A stretch of DNA of 64,000 nt from Bradyrhizobium arachidis (lineage in GTDB: Bacteria; Pseudomonadota; Alphaproteobacteria; Rhizobiales; Xanthobacteraceae), in the NCBI RefSeq assembly GCF_024758505.1, contig NZ_CP077970.1, positions 2,790,001 through 2,854,000 on the forward strand. Reading direction: 5' to 3'. Positions 25,622 to 33,915 of this stretch are shown here, in pieces. Positions within the stretch are counted from its first letter, which is position 1. Each line of letters begins with the position of its first letter. The notes under the pieces were generated by a model that saw only the letters and a program-made list of their open reading frames with translations, did no database searches and had not been told where the DNA came from. Both the position numbers and the translations under genes were made by a program.

Positions 25622-26020
25622 ATGCGCGGTAGCACCGTCAACCATATCGACGAAGTCCGAAAGTCAATGTTCTCGCGCGCGCCCGACAGGCCCGATGCAC
25701 GCATCATCATGCGCCGCGCGGACGCTGTCGAAGTGCGAAGGGCGAAGCAACGTTTGCGTACGGCAGCTTGGCGAAAAAGCAACGATGAGAACGGGCGTCC
25801 GACTGCTGAGCAGATCGGCAAGGCTCTACTTGTGTCTATTTGCATGAGCCCCGATTTCAAGAAGTTGATGCAGGAGGAGCTTTCGTTGATTCGGGTCGCC
25901 CTCAACAGTCTTGTTGACAGGGGTTTCAGGTCGAAGGAGATCGAGGACGTCATGCGGCGCATTCGTGCTAGGCATGTTGATCGCGATATGGATGAGATCC
26001 TCAGTGATCGAAGGCCTTGA
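25622..26020 (+). CDS. Hypothetical basic helical protein
   Basis: About 132 residues from ATG 25622; ATG 25667 is possible, and the longer frame to 25535 is improbable. The sequence is charged and helical: ARIIMRRADAVEVRRAKQRL, RPTAEQIGKALLVSICMSPD, DFKKLMQEELSLIRVALNSL, IEDVMRRIRARHVDRDMDEI. It has no signal peptide or membrane segment. The even amphipathic pattern and absence of low-complexity artefacts support a real protein. I do not recognise a family. It stands alone between two catabolic clusters, convergent with the SnoaL-like gene. Confidence 0.5.
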   Translation: MRGSTVNHIDEVRKSMFSRAPDRPDARIIMRRADAVEVRRAKQRLRTAAWRKSNDENGRPTAEQIGKALLVSICMSPDFKKLMQEELSLIRVALNSLVDRGFRSKEIEDVMRRIRARHVDRDMDEILSDRRP

Positions 26021-26178
26021 CCTTTTTCGATCGCTCGAAGCCCGTGACGAGGCGATGGTGTCAATCAGCGCTTTGTGCAAATCGAGAAAAGACCCGAGCC
26101 TGCCGCGAACGGCAGAAGCAGTGATTTCTCGCTCTCAATCGAAACCGGCGAGTGGCGGCAAACCCCGAGCTCTGCGAT

Positions 26179-26676
26179 TCAGGTCTGCACTGGCTTCGTA
26201 GCGGCAGCGGCTTCCCAGCCCGGCTCGACCGGAACCATGTACCAGGTGGTCAGGACGACCTTTGAAAACAGCCAACGACCATTCTCTCTGACATATTCAT
26301 CGTCAAAGCGCCCGCCGACCATGATGCTCTTGCCGTTAAGGACAGGCCGCCCGTCAAGATGGCTATAGCCTCTGCCGCGGTCGCCGTCGATTTCGACGAC
26401 ATGCGCGTGGATGAACTGGCGCGCCCACTTGATCGGAAAATTGATGAAGAAGGATCGTATCGCCTCTCGGCCGGTGACGGATGGTCGGCCGGCATAGGAA
26501 ACGGTAGCATTTTCGGAGAAAAGATCTGCCAGTTCAGCTACCCGGTCTTGGTTGACGTATTCGTGATAGGTGCAGCGGAGCGTGCGGATCGCCTCGCGAT
26601 CGTCATGTTCGGCAAGCCGAATCTCCAAGGCCTGAATCCTTGCTCGCAAGTCCGCATCCGTGTCTGGATTGCTCAT
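26179..26676 (-). CDS. SnoaL-like / NTF2-fold protein
   Basis: A 165-residue protein starting at ATG 26676, overlapping the stop of the SDR gene upstream (ATGA). The fold is the NTF2/SnoaL_4 type: ALEIRLAEHDDREAIRTLRC and YVNQDRVAELADLFSENATV are hallmarks, followed by strands with HAHVVEIDGDRGRGYSHLDG. Such proteins act as small dehydratases, isomerases or hydroxylase-like enzymes, and many have unknown function. It is the last gene of the minus-strand run with two SDRs and a CoA ligase, so it probably works on an intermediate of the same catabolic pathway. Confidence 0.82.
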   Translation of the reverse strand: MSNPDTDADLRARIQALEIRLAEHDDREAIRTLRCTYHEYVNQDRVAELADLFSENATVSYAGRPSVTGREAIRSFFINFPIKWARQFIHAHVVEIDGDRGRGYSHLDGRPVLNGKSIMVGGRFDDEYVRENGRWLFSKVVLTTWYMVPVEPGWEAAAATKPVQT

Positions 26677-27527
26677 GGTCCATCCGTTGTCGTAATGATG
26701 TTGTCTGGCTCGTGGTGCCGGTGATCGCCGATGATATCGCGGAGCCGCTCCTCGACACGGAGCCGTACCGCCGGATGCGGAAGGATGTAGAAATCGTCGT
26801 CGCAAATGGCTTGCATTGTTATCCTGGCAACGTCTGCGGCGCTGACAGCGGAGGCCTGCATCCCTGCTCTGACGCGCCGATCGAACGGCGCACTGTTTGG
26901 GTTTGCTGAGGCCAGATGCGCGGGCCGATGCCTGTCAGAGTCGGCGATGGCCGTCTTGACTAGGGATGGGCACAAGACGTTGACCTTCAGCTTCGAACCG
27001 GCATTCTCGAGGTCCTTCAAGAGGACCTCGGATAAAGCGACGACCGCGTGCTTGCTTGCGCAATACACTCCCGACCCCGCTACAGCGGTCAACCCCGCGC
27101 CCGAGGACGTATTGACGATGTGCCCGTCCTGACCCGCCGCCATCATCCGCGGTAGGAAGCTTTGAATACCATAGGCAACTCCCAGCAGATTGACGCCAAG
27201 CACCCATTTCCAGTCTTCGGGAGTTGCGGACCAGACCGGGCCCAACGCTGCGACGCCTGCATTGTTGAAGAGCAGGTGAACGTTTCCGAACTCTCCAAAT
27301 GCGAAGTTGGCGAGATCCTGAACGGCTTCGACGCTCGAGACGTCACACTGCCTCGTGCGCACGGCAACGTTGCTTGGAATCAGGTCTTGCGTGGCCGAAA
27401 GCCCGTCGACATCGACGTCGGCGAGAATCAGTTTCATTCCGCGTTCGGCACAGGCGACCGCCAATTCGCGGCCAATGCCGCTCCCGGCGCCCGTGACGAC
27501 GGCGATCCTTTCCTCGAACTGCTTCAT
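26673..27527 (-). CDS. Short-chain dehydrogenase/reductase 1
   Basis: A 284-residue classical SDR that oxidises or reduces an alcohol/ketone with NAD(P). The cofactor motif is TGAGSGIG near residue 12, the structural motif NNAGVA at about 88, and the catalytic set NTSSGAGLTAVAGSGVYCASK holds the Ser-Tyr-Lys triad. The aspartate after beta-2 (ILADVDVD) suggests NAD preference. The C-terminus is extended, with a variable substrate loop. It overlaps the downstream SnoaL-like gene and the upstream SDR2 gene by four bases each, so all three are translationally coupled. Confidence 0.9.
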   Translation of the reverse strand: MKQFEERIAVVTGAGSGIGRELAVACAERGMKLILADVDVDGLSATQDLIPSNVAVRTRQCDVSSVEAVQDLANFAFGEFGNVHLLFNNAGVAALGPVWSATPEDWKWVLGVNLLGVAYGIQSFLPRMMAAGQDGHIVNTSSGAGLTAVAGSGVYCASKHAVVALSEVLLKDLENAGSKLKVNVLCPSLVKTAIADSDRHRPAHLASANPNSAPFDRRVRAGMQASAVSAADVARITMQAICDDDFYILPHPAVRLRVEERLRDIIGDHRHHEPDNIITTTDGP

Positions 27528-28312
27528 GCCGCAGTGATCCCGCCGTCCACGGTGAAGACCGATCCGGTGATGTAACTTGCGGCCGGGGATGCCAGCAGCA
27601 GGCTAACGCCGGCAATCTCGCGCGGCATCGCAATCCGCTTCATGGGAACCATGGCTTCGAGAGGTTTTGTTGCCGTCTCGTCCAGCAGCCGGCCGCCGCC
27701 GAGTGCCGTCCGGAAGAAGCCGGGGGCGATCGCGTTGACCTGAATGTCGAACGGAGCCAGCTCGAGAGCCGCCTGCCTGACGAGATTCACGACCGCCGCT
27801 TTCGAAGCCGCATAGGAATACCCCGTGGCCCAAGCTCCGCGCAGTCCCCCCACGGACGCGGTGACCACGATCCGGCCCCGGCGCTGCGCCTTCATGTGCC
27901 GGGCCGCAGCCTGCATCGTCGTGAATACGCCGGTCTGGTTGGTGGCGAGAACCTCGTTCCATGCGGCAAGATCGATGTTTTCGATGTGGCCCTTTGGCGA
28001 GACAATTCCCGGCCCTGCGCTGATTCCGGCATTGGCGAACACGACGTCGAGCTTGCCTTTGCGCGCGACGACGTCGTCTATGAGCCGGCGGATGGCTTCT
28101 GGATCGGCAACATCGACCGCTGCGATCTCTGTCCGGGGAAGGACCTCCTCGCCAACCCGCTTCAACTCCTTCTCGTTCCGGTCCACCAGCACGACGTCGG
28201 CACCGTTGGCTGCCATCGTCTCGGCAATGGCCAGACCGAGTCCGCTGGCGGCGCCGGTCACGATGGTGACCAGGCCTTTAACGGCGAAAAGGTGCTCGGC
28301 AGTCAGTGACAT
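27524..28312 (-). CDS. Short-chain dehydrogenase/reductase 2
   Basis: A 262-residue classical SDR. Motifs are TGAASGLG near residue 20, FANAGIS at about 95, and the active site TASVGGLRGAWATGYSYAAS followed by KAAVVNL. It ends in the common FabG-like C-terminus (ASYITGSVFTVDGGITAA). The residue after beta-2 is aspartate (LVDRNEKEL), favouring NAD. A 93-base gap separates it from the CoA ligase, so both are probably on one transcript from the divergent promoter at about 30.2 kb. It may perform the 3-hydroxyacyl-CoA-like or alcohol oxidation step, but this cannot be decided from sequence. Confidence 0.9.
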   Translation of the reverse strand: MSLTAEHLFAVKGLVTIVTGAASGLGLAIAETMAANGADVVLVDRNEKELKRVGEEVLPRTEIAAVDVADPEAIRRLIDDVVARKGKLDVVFANAGISAGPGIVSPKGHIENIDLAAWNEVLATNQTGVFTTMQAAARHMKAQRRGRIVVTASVGGLRGAWATGYSYAASKAAVVNLVRQAALELAPFDIQVNAIAPGFFRTALGGGRLLDETATKPLEAMVPMKRIAMPREIAGVSLLLASPAASYITGSVFTVDGGITAA

Positions 28313-28405
28313 GGAGTTCGTCCTTCGTATGCGGATTTCAGATGCGTCATCTCGATTGTCCCGGACAGAGTTTTGCCATCCAGTACCTGCAACTCGTCGC
28401 GCCGT

Positions 28406-30115
28406 TCAGTTTGGCGGCGCGACTTGTCGCTTCCTGAACTCGTCATCGGCGAGCTCCTTCTTCGACAGCTTGCCGACGGGGGTCTTGGGCAACATCTCGC
28501 GAACTTCAAGCTCGGAGATCATCTCGTGCTTGCCGAGGAGAGGTTTGAGAAAAGCCTTCATCTCGTCGAGAGAGATGGGCGATGCGTCCGGCTTCAGTGC
28601 GACGAAGGCCTTGGGCGACTGGCCTCGGTACGGGTCGGGTATCCCGATCACCCAGACTTCCTTGATCGCCGGATGCTGGTAGATCGCTTCCTCGATGTTG
28701 CGCGGATAGACATTGTAGCCGCCGCACAGAAGCATGTCCTTCAACCGGTCCACGATGAAGACGTAACCGTCCTCATCCATGTAGGCGATGTCCCCGGTGC
28801 GAAAGAAGCCGTCCTTCGTGTATGCCTCGGCCGTTGCCGTCTCGCTCTTCCAATAGCCCAGCATGACGTTCGGGCCGGAGATGCAGAGTTCACCGCGTGA
28901 GCCGAGTGGGACGGTCGTGTCCGGCGCGTCCGGATCGATGATTCTCAGTTCAATTCCAGGAAGCGGAATTCCGCAAGATCCTGGCTTCGGGACACGGCCG
29001 ACGGGATTGAACGTGCCGGCCGGGGACGTTTCCGTCATGCCCCAGCCTTCCGAAAGCAGGCAGCCATATCGCTCGCGAAAGGCGGTGATCAATTCGACCG
29101 GAAGGGGGGCGCCGCCGGAAGCGCAATATTTGATCGAACCGAGATCGGGGGCCGGTGCACCTGCCTGCGTGAGCATCGCCTGAAACATCGTAGGTACGCC
29201 CATGAAGATCGTTACCCGTTTGGCAGCGATCTCCTTGAGCACCGGTTCGAGATCGAACCGCAGGTGGAGAATGAGTTCGCAACCAATGCTGAGACAGAAC
29301 AGCATATTCCCGGTCAGCGCATAGATGTGGAATAGCGGAAGCACGATGAGGGTTCGCTCGTGCCCCTCAGTGAACAGCCGAGCGGCCCCTTGGGTCGGCA
29401 TCAGATATTGCTGACAGGCGACCGTCAGGTTTGCATGCGTCAGCATCGCTCCTTTCGGGAGTCCGGTCGTGCCCCCCGTATACTGAAGAACGGCAATCGA
29501 CTTGGTTGGATCGCCAATCTCGTGGTGAGCGTGCTTCCCGTCGTTTGCGATCAATGTCGCGAACGAAATGTGACGATCGTCTTCCTTAAACGGCACGACT
29601 TGCTTCGCCTGCTTCATATCGGCCCGCACCAGGGCTGGAGCCCGCGACATTTCAGCGAGCGAGCCAATAACCAGAGCCTTCAGCCGGGTGCGATGAAGGA
29701 GGCGTTCCATTTGCGGATAGAGCGATCGGAGATCGAGCGTGATGATGAAATCCGTCTCGCTATCCTCGACCTTGTGTGCAACCACTTGCTCGGCGTCGAG
29801 CGGGGAATAATTGACGACGATAGCCCCAACCTTGAGAACGGCAAAAAAGGCGATCACCATGTGCGGCGTGTTCGGCAGATAGAGGCCGACGTGCATCCCG
29901 GGACGAACGCCGATGTGCTCGAGTCCCGTGGCGGCGCGTGCTACCAGGTCTCCCAGTTCGCGATAGGTGAGTTGGCGGTCCATGAAGCTGATCGCCGGCC
30001 GATCGGGCCATCTTGCAACGGCCTCATCGAGGATGTGCTGGACCGGGGTCGCTGCAATCGACGCATCCCAACGAATTCCATCCGGATAAGATTTTATCCA
30101 GGGATAGTCTGGCAT
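28406..30115 (-). CDS. Long-chain/aryl acyl-CoA ligase (AMP-forming)
   Basis: A 569-residue ANL ligase starting at ATG 30115 with a strong GGAGGAG about 8 bases upstream. Motifs are LQYTGGTTGLPKGAMLTH at about residue 205, GWGMTETSPAG at about 355, FFRTGDIAYMDEDGYVFIVD (the hinge aspartate) at about 440, and TPVGKLSKKEL near the end with the catalytic lysine. The overall pattern is of FadD/DitJ-like medium- or long-chain ligases. It is the first gene of the minus-strand run and would activate the pathway's carboxylic acid. Control is probably by the Crp/Fnr-type protein at the 30211-30228 palindrome. Confidence 0.92.
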   Translation of the reverse strand: MPDYPWIKSYPDGIRWDASIAATPVQHILDEAVARWPDRPAISFMDRQLTYRELGDLVARAATGLEHIGVRPGMHVGLYLPNTPHMVIAFFAVLKVGAIVVNYSPLDAEQVVAHKVEDSETDFIITLDLRSLYPQMERLLHRTRLKALVIGSLAEMSRAPALVRADMKQAKQVVPFKEDDRHISFATLIANDGKHAHHEIGDPTKSIAVLQYTGGTTGLPKGAMLTHANLTVACQQYLMPTQGAARLFTEGHERTLIVLPLFHIYALTGNMLFCLSIGCELILHLRFDLEPVLKEIAAKRVTIFMGVPTMFQAMLTQAGAPAPDLGSIKYCASGGAPLPVELITAFRERYGCLLSEGWGMTETSPAGTFNPVGRVPKPGSCGIPLPGIELRIIDPDAPDTTVPLGSRGELCISGPNVMLGYWKSETATAEAYTKDGFFRTGDIAYMDEDGYVFIVDRLKDMLLCGGYNVYPRNIEEAIYQHPAIKEVWVIGIPDPYRGQSPKAFVALKPDASPISLDEMKAFLKPLLGKHEMISELEVREMLPKTPVGKLSKKELADDEFRKRQVAPPN

Positions 30116-30210
30116 GCCCCGGCTCCTCCTGTCACTTGGTGGCATGTGCACCCGGTTTGACACGGGCGCTCCACTCTCTGGGCCATGTCAAACGCAGTTC
30201 ATGAACGACT

Positions 30211-30228
30211 TTGTCGCAATCGCGACAA
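30211..30228. promoter_or_regulatory. Crp/Fnr-type palindrome, copy 1
   Basis: TTGTCGC-AATC-GCGACAA is a perfect 7-bp inverted repeat with a 4-base spacer, midway between the divergent CoA ligase (start 30115) and MFS transporter (start 30320). It has the length and spacing of Crp/Fnr-family boxes (Fnr: TTGAT-N4-ATCAA). A near-identical copy lies just before the Crp/Fnr-family gene itself, at 33035-33052. Confidence 0.72.
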
Positions 30229-30319
30229 TCAGCCGACAAAATTCCCGTAAGCGTCCCCCGCAAGGTGAGCGGCCGGCTGCAACAGATCGGTCGCCGAACG
30301 GGGAAGCGGGGCGCCTATC

Positions 30320-31651
30320 ATGTCAACCGAGACAACGAATGTTCTGGTCGCGGCTCCAGGTGGCGAGCGAGACGGGATCGTAAGGCTATTTTCCAAGATC
30401 GGCTGGCGGCTACTGCCGTTCCTGATGCTGTGCTACGTCGTCGCCTTCCTGGACCGCATCAATATCGGCTTCGCGCAGCTCCAGATGAAGCAAACGCTGC
30501 CGTTCAGTGACGCTACCTATGGCCTCGGCGCCGGCATCTTCTTCGTCGGCTACATGATTTTCGAGGTCCCCAGCAATCTCCTGCTGGAGCGGATCGGCGT
30601 CCGCAAAACGATGCTGCGGATCATGTTTGCCTGGGGCATCGTGGCCGCGGCGATGGCGTTCGTCCAGACGCCCCTTCAATTCTACGTCGCGCGATTCCTG
30701 CTCGGCATCTTCGAGGCTGGATTCCTCCCCGGCGTCATTCTCTACCTGACGTATTGGTATCCCTCTGCGAAGCGGGGCCAGGTGATGGCAACGTTCATGT
30801 CCGCGACGGCGATTGCGCCGCTTCTGGCCGGCCCCCTCTGCGGAGCGACGTTAAAGTATCTCGACGGCTTCGAAGGGCTCCATGGTTGGCAATGGCTGTT
30901 CATTTCGCAGGGAGTGCCCGCATCCCTTCTGGGCATCGCCGCCTATTTCTACCTCCACGATAGACCTGAGGATGCGTTCTGGCTGACGGCGGAAGAGAAG
31001 TCCGCGCTGCGGATTCAACACGAGCAGGATCATCCAGACGTCGAGACCTCCTCGCATGGCGGATTCTGGCAGATGGCGAGGGATCCCAAGATCTATGGTT
31101 TGATCCTGGTCGACATTTTTCTGCTTGGCGCAACCTACACGATGGTGTTCTCGATTCCGTCGATGATCAAGAGCTGGGGCATATCGGATCTGTTTCATGT
31201 TGGGTTGCTGTCGACCTTGCCTCACCTCGCCGGCGTGATCGGCACGGTCCTGATCGGTCGGCATTCCGACCGGCATCGCGAACGACGGTGGCACTATGCG
31301 TCATGCGTTGCGGTGGCCGCCCTCGGGCTGCTGTTCATGCTCCTTGCGCAAGGCAACATCGTGTTTGCCGTGCTCGGCCTTACCATCGCCGGTGTCGGAT
31401 TCGTCTCCGCCGCTCCGCTGTTCGTCACGACCTGTACCGAGTATCTGTCGAAGGCGAGCATTGCCGGCGGCGTCGCGTTTATCGCAGGTCTGGCTAATCT
31501 TGGACCGGTGGCGGCCCCACCGGTCACCGGCTTCATCACCGCGAGCACCGGCAGTCCGGTCTACAGCATGGTTCTGGTCATGATCCTTTACCTGCTGTCA
31601 GGCGCTACTTTGCTTCTCACCCTGCGCAGCGCTTCGCCACGCGGCCGGTGA
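30320..31651 (+). CDS. MFS transporter of the anion:cation symporter (ACS) family
   Basis: A 443-residue transporter with about 12 membrane helices. It opens with KIGWRLLPFLMLCYVVAFLD RINIGFA split across TM1 and its loop, which is the pattern of ACS/phthalate-type permeases. The TM2-TM3 loop LLERIGVRKTM is the family's conserved motif. ACS members take up organic acids such as phthalate, 4-hydroxyphenylacetate or glucarate with protons. It is divergent from the CoA ligase across the 30211-30228 palindrome, so it most likely imports the acid that the ligase activates. Confidence 0.9.
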   Translation: MSTETTNVLVAAPGGERDGIVRLFSKIGWRLLPFLMLCYVVAFLDRINIGFAQLQMKQTLPFSDATYGLGAGIFFVGYMIFEVPSNLLLERIGVRKTMLRIMFAWGIVAAAMAFVQTPLQFYVARFLLGIFEAGFLPGVILYLTYWYPSAKRGQVMATFMSATAIAPLLAGPLCGATLKYLDGFEGLHGWQWLFISQGVPASLLGIAAYFYLHDRPEDAFWLTAEEKSALRIQHEQDHPDVETSSHGGFWQMARDPKIYGLILVDIFLLGATYTMVFSIPSMIKSWGISDLFHVGLLSTLPHLAGVIGTVLIGRHSDRHRERRWHYASCVAVAALGLLFMLLAQGNIVFAVLGLTIAGVGFVSAAPLFVTTCTEYLSKASIAGGVAFIAGLANLGPVAAPPVTGFITASTGSPVYSMVLVMILYLLSGATLLLTLRSASPRGR

Positions 31652-31694
31652 ATGGGTCCACGGCAGGACGGCCGGACAAGGAAAGGGCAACTTG

Positions 31695-31991
31695 ATGATC
31701 ATCGTCGTTGGATCCGTGGACGGGCGAAACGAAAGCTTCGATCGCCTCGTGAAGATCAGTCTTGAGCACGTGCACCGGTCTCGCGGGGAGGACGGCTGTA
31801 TTGAGCACGTCGTACAGATCGATTGCGAAGATCCCCTCCGGTTGCGGTTTTTCGAGCGTTGGCGCGACGCGGCTGCTCTCAAGACGCATTTTGCACGATC
31901 CGAGTCCCGGGCGTTTGCGCAAGAAGTCGCCAAGCTGTGCACGAAGCCGCCGGTCATGGAAATCTATGAAGCCGAGGCAAAATCGTTCTAG
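31695..31991 (+). CDS. Antibiotic-biosynthesis-monooxygenase (ABM) domain protein
   Basis: A 98-residue single-domain protein with a ferredoxin-like alpha/beta fold of the ABM family. Visible elements are an N-terminal beta strand (MIIVVGSVDGR), the helix FDRLVKISLEHVHRSRGEDG, then CIEHVVQIDCEDPLRLRFFE and the RWRDAAALKTHFARSESRAF helix typical of the family. Members are small quinol monooxygenases or dimeric helper proteins. AAGGAAAGGG provides the ribosome binding site. It follows the MFS gene by 43 bases and so belongs to that transcript. The bradyrhizobial-type palindromic element begins at its stop codon. Confidence 0.82.
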   Translation: MIIVVGSVDGRNESFDRLVKISLEHVHRSRGEDGCIEHVVQIDCEDPLRLRFFERWRDAAALKTHFARSESRAFAQEVAKLCTKPPVMEIYEAEAKSF

Positions 31992-32085
31992 AGCGTTTTC
32001 CAGCGAAGTGGAAATTGGTTCGCCACGAGAAAACGCGTCAGAGAGAGAACCTAGAGCTTGTTCCGATTCCACCGGAGCGGAAAGG
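31986..32085. repeat. Bradyrhizobial-type intergenic palindromic element
   Basis: A non-coding unit of about 100 bases between two genes. It starts TTCTAGAGCGTTTTCCAG and contains an 8-bp inverted repeat GCGTTTTC (31993-32000) / GAAAACGC (32029-32036). A second imperfect palindrome follows in the CTAGAGCTTGTTCCGATTCC part. I recognise the opening and order of segments as the short interspersed element common between genes in Bradyrhizobium and Rhodopseudomonas. Only one copy was noticed in this window. It may end transcripts from both sides, since the ABM and hydrolase genes converge here. Confidence 0.6.
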
Positions 32086-32088
32086 GAC

Positions 32089-32904
32089 CTAGGGGGTGTC
32101 GGTTTGCCCATCGCGTCCTTGAAGTGGATAGCTGAGACGGAAGGGGCCTGTTCTATCGAACGGCTTGAATTCTCCCTCTCGAAGCGCAAGCCGGTCCGCA
32201 ATCGCCCACAGCACGGAGGGGTTGACCCCCAGGCCGATATGGCTGCCCAGCAGGATTTCGATGTTCTCCGATTGATGATTGGGTATCAGCGCGGAGCTTT
32301 TCCAGTTCACGATCCCATCGCTCTTGCTGTAGATCGCGGTCGTCGGAACGGGGAGATCGCCGGCAAGGGCCTCCAGATCGGACGGGGTGGCCGTTGCGGC
32401 TGACTCGCCCGCGACCTGCTTGTAGATCTCGCTCAGATTGGTCGAGCCGCCCCTTGCCCTCGCAAACGGACTGCCCAGCGTGATGACGCAGCGCACATCG
32501 TCGGGGTTTGCCAGCGCCGCGAGGCGTGCGTAGACGCCGCCAAGGCTCCATCCGATGACGCTTACTTTGCGATTGGTTGCTCGCCTGATCTCGGCGATCT
32601 GGAGTTGCACGGCCGAGACCATTTTCCCGACGCCACCCGTGTTGCGTCCGAGCCTCCAGGGATGCACATTGTAGCCCAGCGTCGCGAGGTAACGGCGAAG
32701 GGGCAGGGTCGAGAGGTCACCGGCCAGGAAACCAGGTATGACAAGCACCGGGTGGCCGTCGCCGCGCGGTGCTTGGAGCAACGCTGGCATCGTCATGAGC
32801 GTGGCCGTGAGTTCGGCGACCGCTCGGACCTCGGAGACAAGGAGGAAGAGTGGCGGCCTGCTGCCGCTAACTCCGCGGTCGGGATTGGTCGCACCGGTCG
32901 TCAT
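32089..32904 (-). CDS. Alpha/beta hydrolase (lipase/esterase-like)
   Basis: A 271-residue alpha/beta hydrolase. The nucleophile elbow is VIGWSLGGVYARLAAL (Ser of GWSLGG). An N-terminal VLVIPGFLAGD forms the oxyanion-hole strand. Likely acid and base residues lie in SDGIVNW and the GSHIGLG segment, which matches the histidine loop of PGAP1/lipase-class-2-like hydrolases. There is no signal peptide, so it acts in the cytoplasm. It is divergent from the Crp/Fnr gene across the palindrome at 33035-33052 and may release an acid or alcohol feeding the CoA-ligase pathway. Confidence 0.85.
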   Translation of the reverse strand: MTTGATNPDRGVSGSRPPLFLLVSEVRAVAELTATLMTMPALLQAPRGDGHPVLVIPGFLAGDLSTLPLRRYLATLGYNVHPWRLGRNTGGVGKMVSAVQLQIAEIRRATNRKVSVIGWSLGGVYARLAALANPDDVRCVITLGSPFARARGGSTNLSEIYKQVAGESAATATPSDLEALAGDLPVPTTAIYSKSDGIVNWKSSALIPNHQSENIEILLGSHIGLGVNPSVLWAIADRLALREGEFKPFDRTGPFRLSYPLQGRDGQTDTP

Positions 32905-33034
32905 GCCGTCTCCCTGACGCCAACACAGGCAGGCGCGCGGCCCGAGACGGGCGGCCCGTGAGCCACAGCGCCGGTATCGTCATGAGGTGTCTGCCGTCCG
33001 ATCGTCTTTCGCTAGAGTGACATCTCGATCACGA

Positions 33035-33052
33035 ATGTCGCGAAAGCGACAA
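33035..33052. promoter_or_regulatory. Crp/Fnr-type palindrome, copy 2
   Basis: ATGTCGC-GAAA-GCGACAA matches the site at 30211-30228 in 13 of 14 arm positions with the same 4-base spacer. It is centred about 40 bases before the start of the Crp/Fnr-family gene and about 140 before the divergent hydrolase. A site so close to the regulator start suggests autoregulation. Confidence 0.72.
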
Positions 33053-33083
33053 TTGCTTCTCTCTTTTTGCTCATGGGCTACGA

Positions 33084-33788
33084 ATGAACAAGGCGGACCT
33101 GAAGGCTGTGCTGCGGAAGAACAAATGGTTCGCCGGCCTTCCGCCGTCTCTGGCCGACAGCATTCTGCACCTCGGCCGCGTTCGAACCGTCGAGGGTTCC
33201 CTGATCTATTCGGCAACGGATTGCCGGGACGGACTACTTGCTCTCGTGTCAGGACAGGTGCGTTTGACCAGCTTTTCCCGATCCGGAAATCCCTCCTTTC
33301 TTCTGATCACATCGCCTGGTTCTTGGATCGGCGTGACGTCTGCCCTTGACGGGCGTCCCTATGGCTACGACGCGTTCGCCATAGGCAAGACGGTTCTCTT
33401 CCACTTGAGCCAGGAGCGTTTTGAGGCGCTCGTCGGCGAGAGTAACGATAACTATTCGGCCTTCGTGCGTATGGTCTGCGATCACCTGCGCGTTTCGATT
33501 CAAAACCTGATCATTGTTCGCAATCGCCGCCCGCTTTGCCGGCTCGCGCAGGAGTTGTCGAGACTTGCCGAGCGCCACGGCCGCCAAACCAAGAAGGGAT
33601 TGGTCATCGATCTGCGCTTGTCCCAGGAGGATCTGGCCGTGATGATCGGCGTCGGCCGCCAAACGATCAACCGCCTGCTCAAGAGTCTCGAGCAGGATGG
33701 AATTGCGACGGCAAAGTACACGTCTATAACAATTCACAAACTGGAGACTATTGAGCGTCTCAGCTTGAATGAGGCGGTAGACGGTTAA
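33084..33788 (+). CDS. Crp/Fnr family transcriptional regulator
   Basis: A 234-residue regulator. The N-terminal cyclic-nucleotide-binding-like barrel covers about residues 15-130 (GRVRTVEGSLIYSATDCRDG; LLALVSGQVRLTSFSRSGNP). A long dimerisation helix follows, then the winged HTH at about 170-225 (LSQEDLAVMIGVGRQTINRL then LKSLEQDGI). It has no Fnr-type N-terminal cysteine cluster, and the cAMP-contact motif is not conserved, so the effector is unknown. Matching palindromes upstream of itself and in the CoA-ligase/MFS promoter region point to control of the 26-33 kb catabolic genes. Confidence 0.9.
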   Translation: MNKADLKAVLRKNKWFAGLPPSLADSILHLGRVRTVEGSLIYSATDCRDGLLALVSGQVRLTSFSRSGNPSFLLITSPGSWIGVTSALDGRPYGYDAFAIGKTVLFHLSQERFEALVGESNDNYSAFVRMVCDHLRVSIQNLIIVRNRRPLCRLAQELSRLAERHGRQTKKGLVIDLRLSQEDLAVMIGVGRQTINRLLKSLEQDGIATAKYTSITIHKLETIERLSLNEAVDG

Positions 33789-33915
33789 GCACGGATCAAC
33801 CTTCAAAGGACAATGCGCTTCCCGGCGTTGAGCCCCGGTGCGCCCACCACCGCGAAAGCGTTGTTCTTCAATAGCTTCCGGAAATGTGGCCGAGTCCCAA
33901 ACGGCTCTCGTGCGA

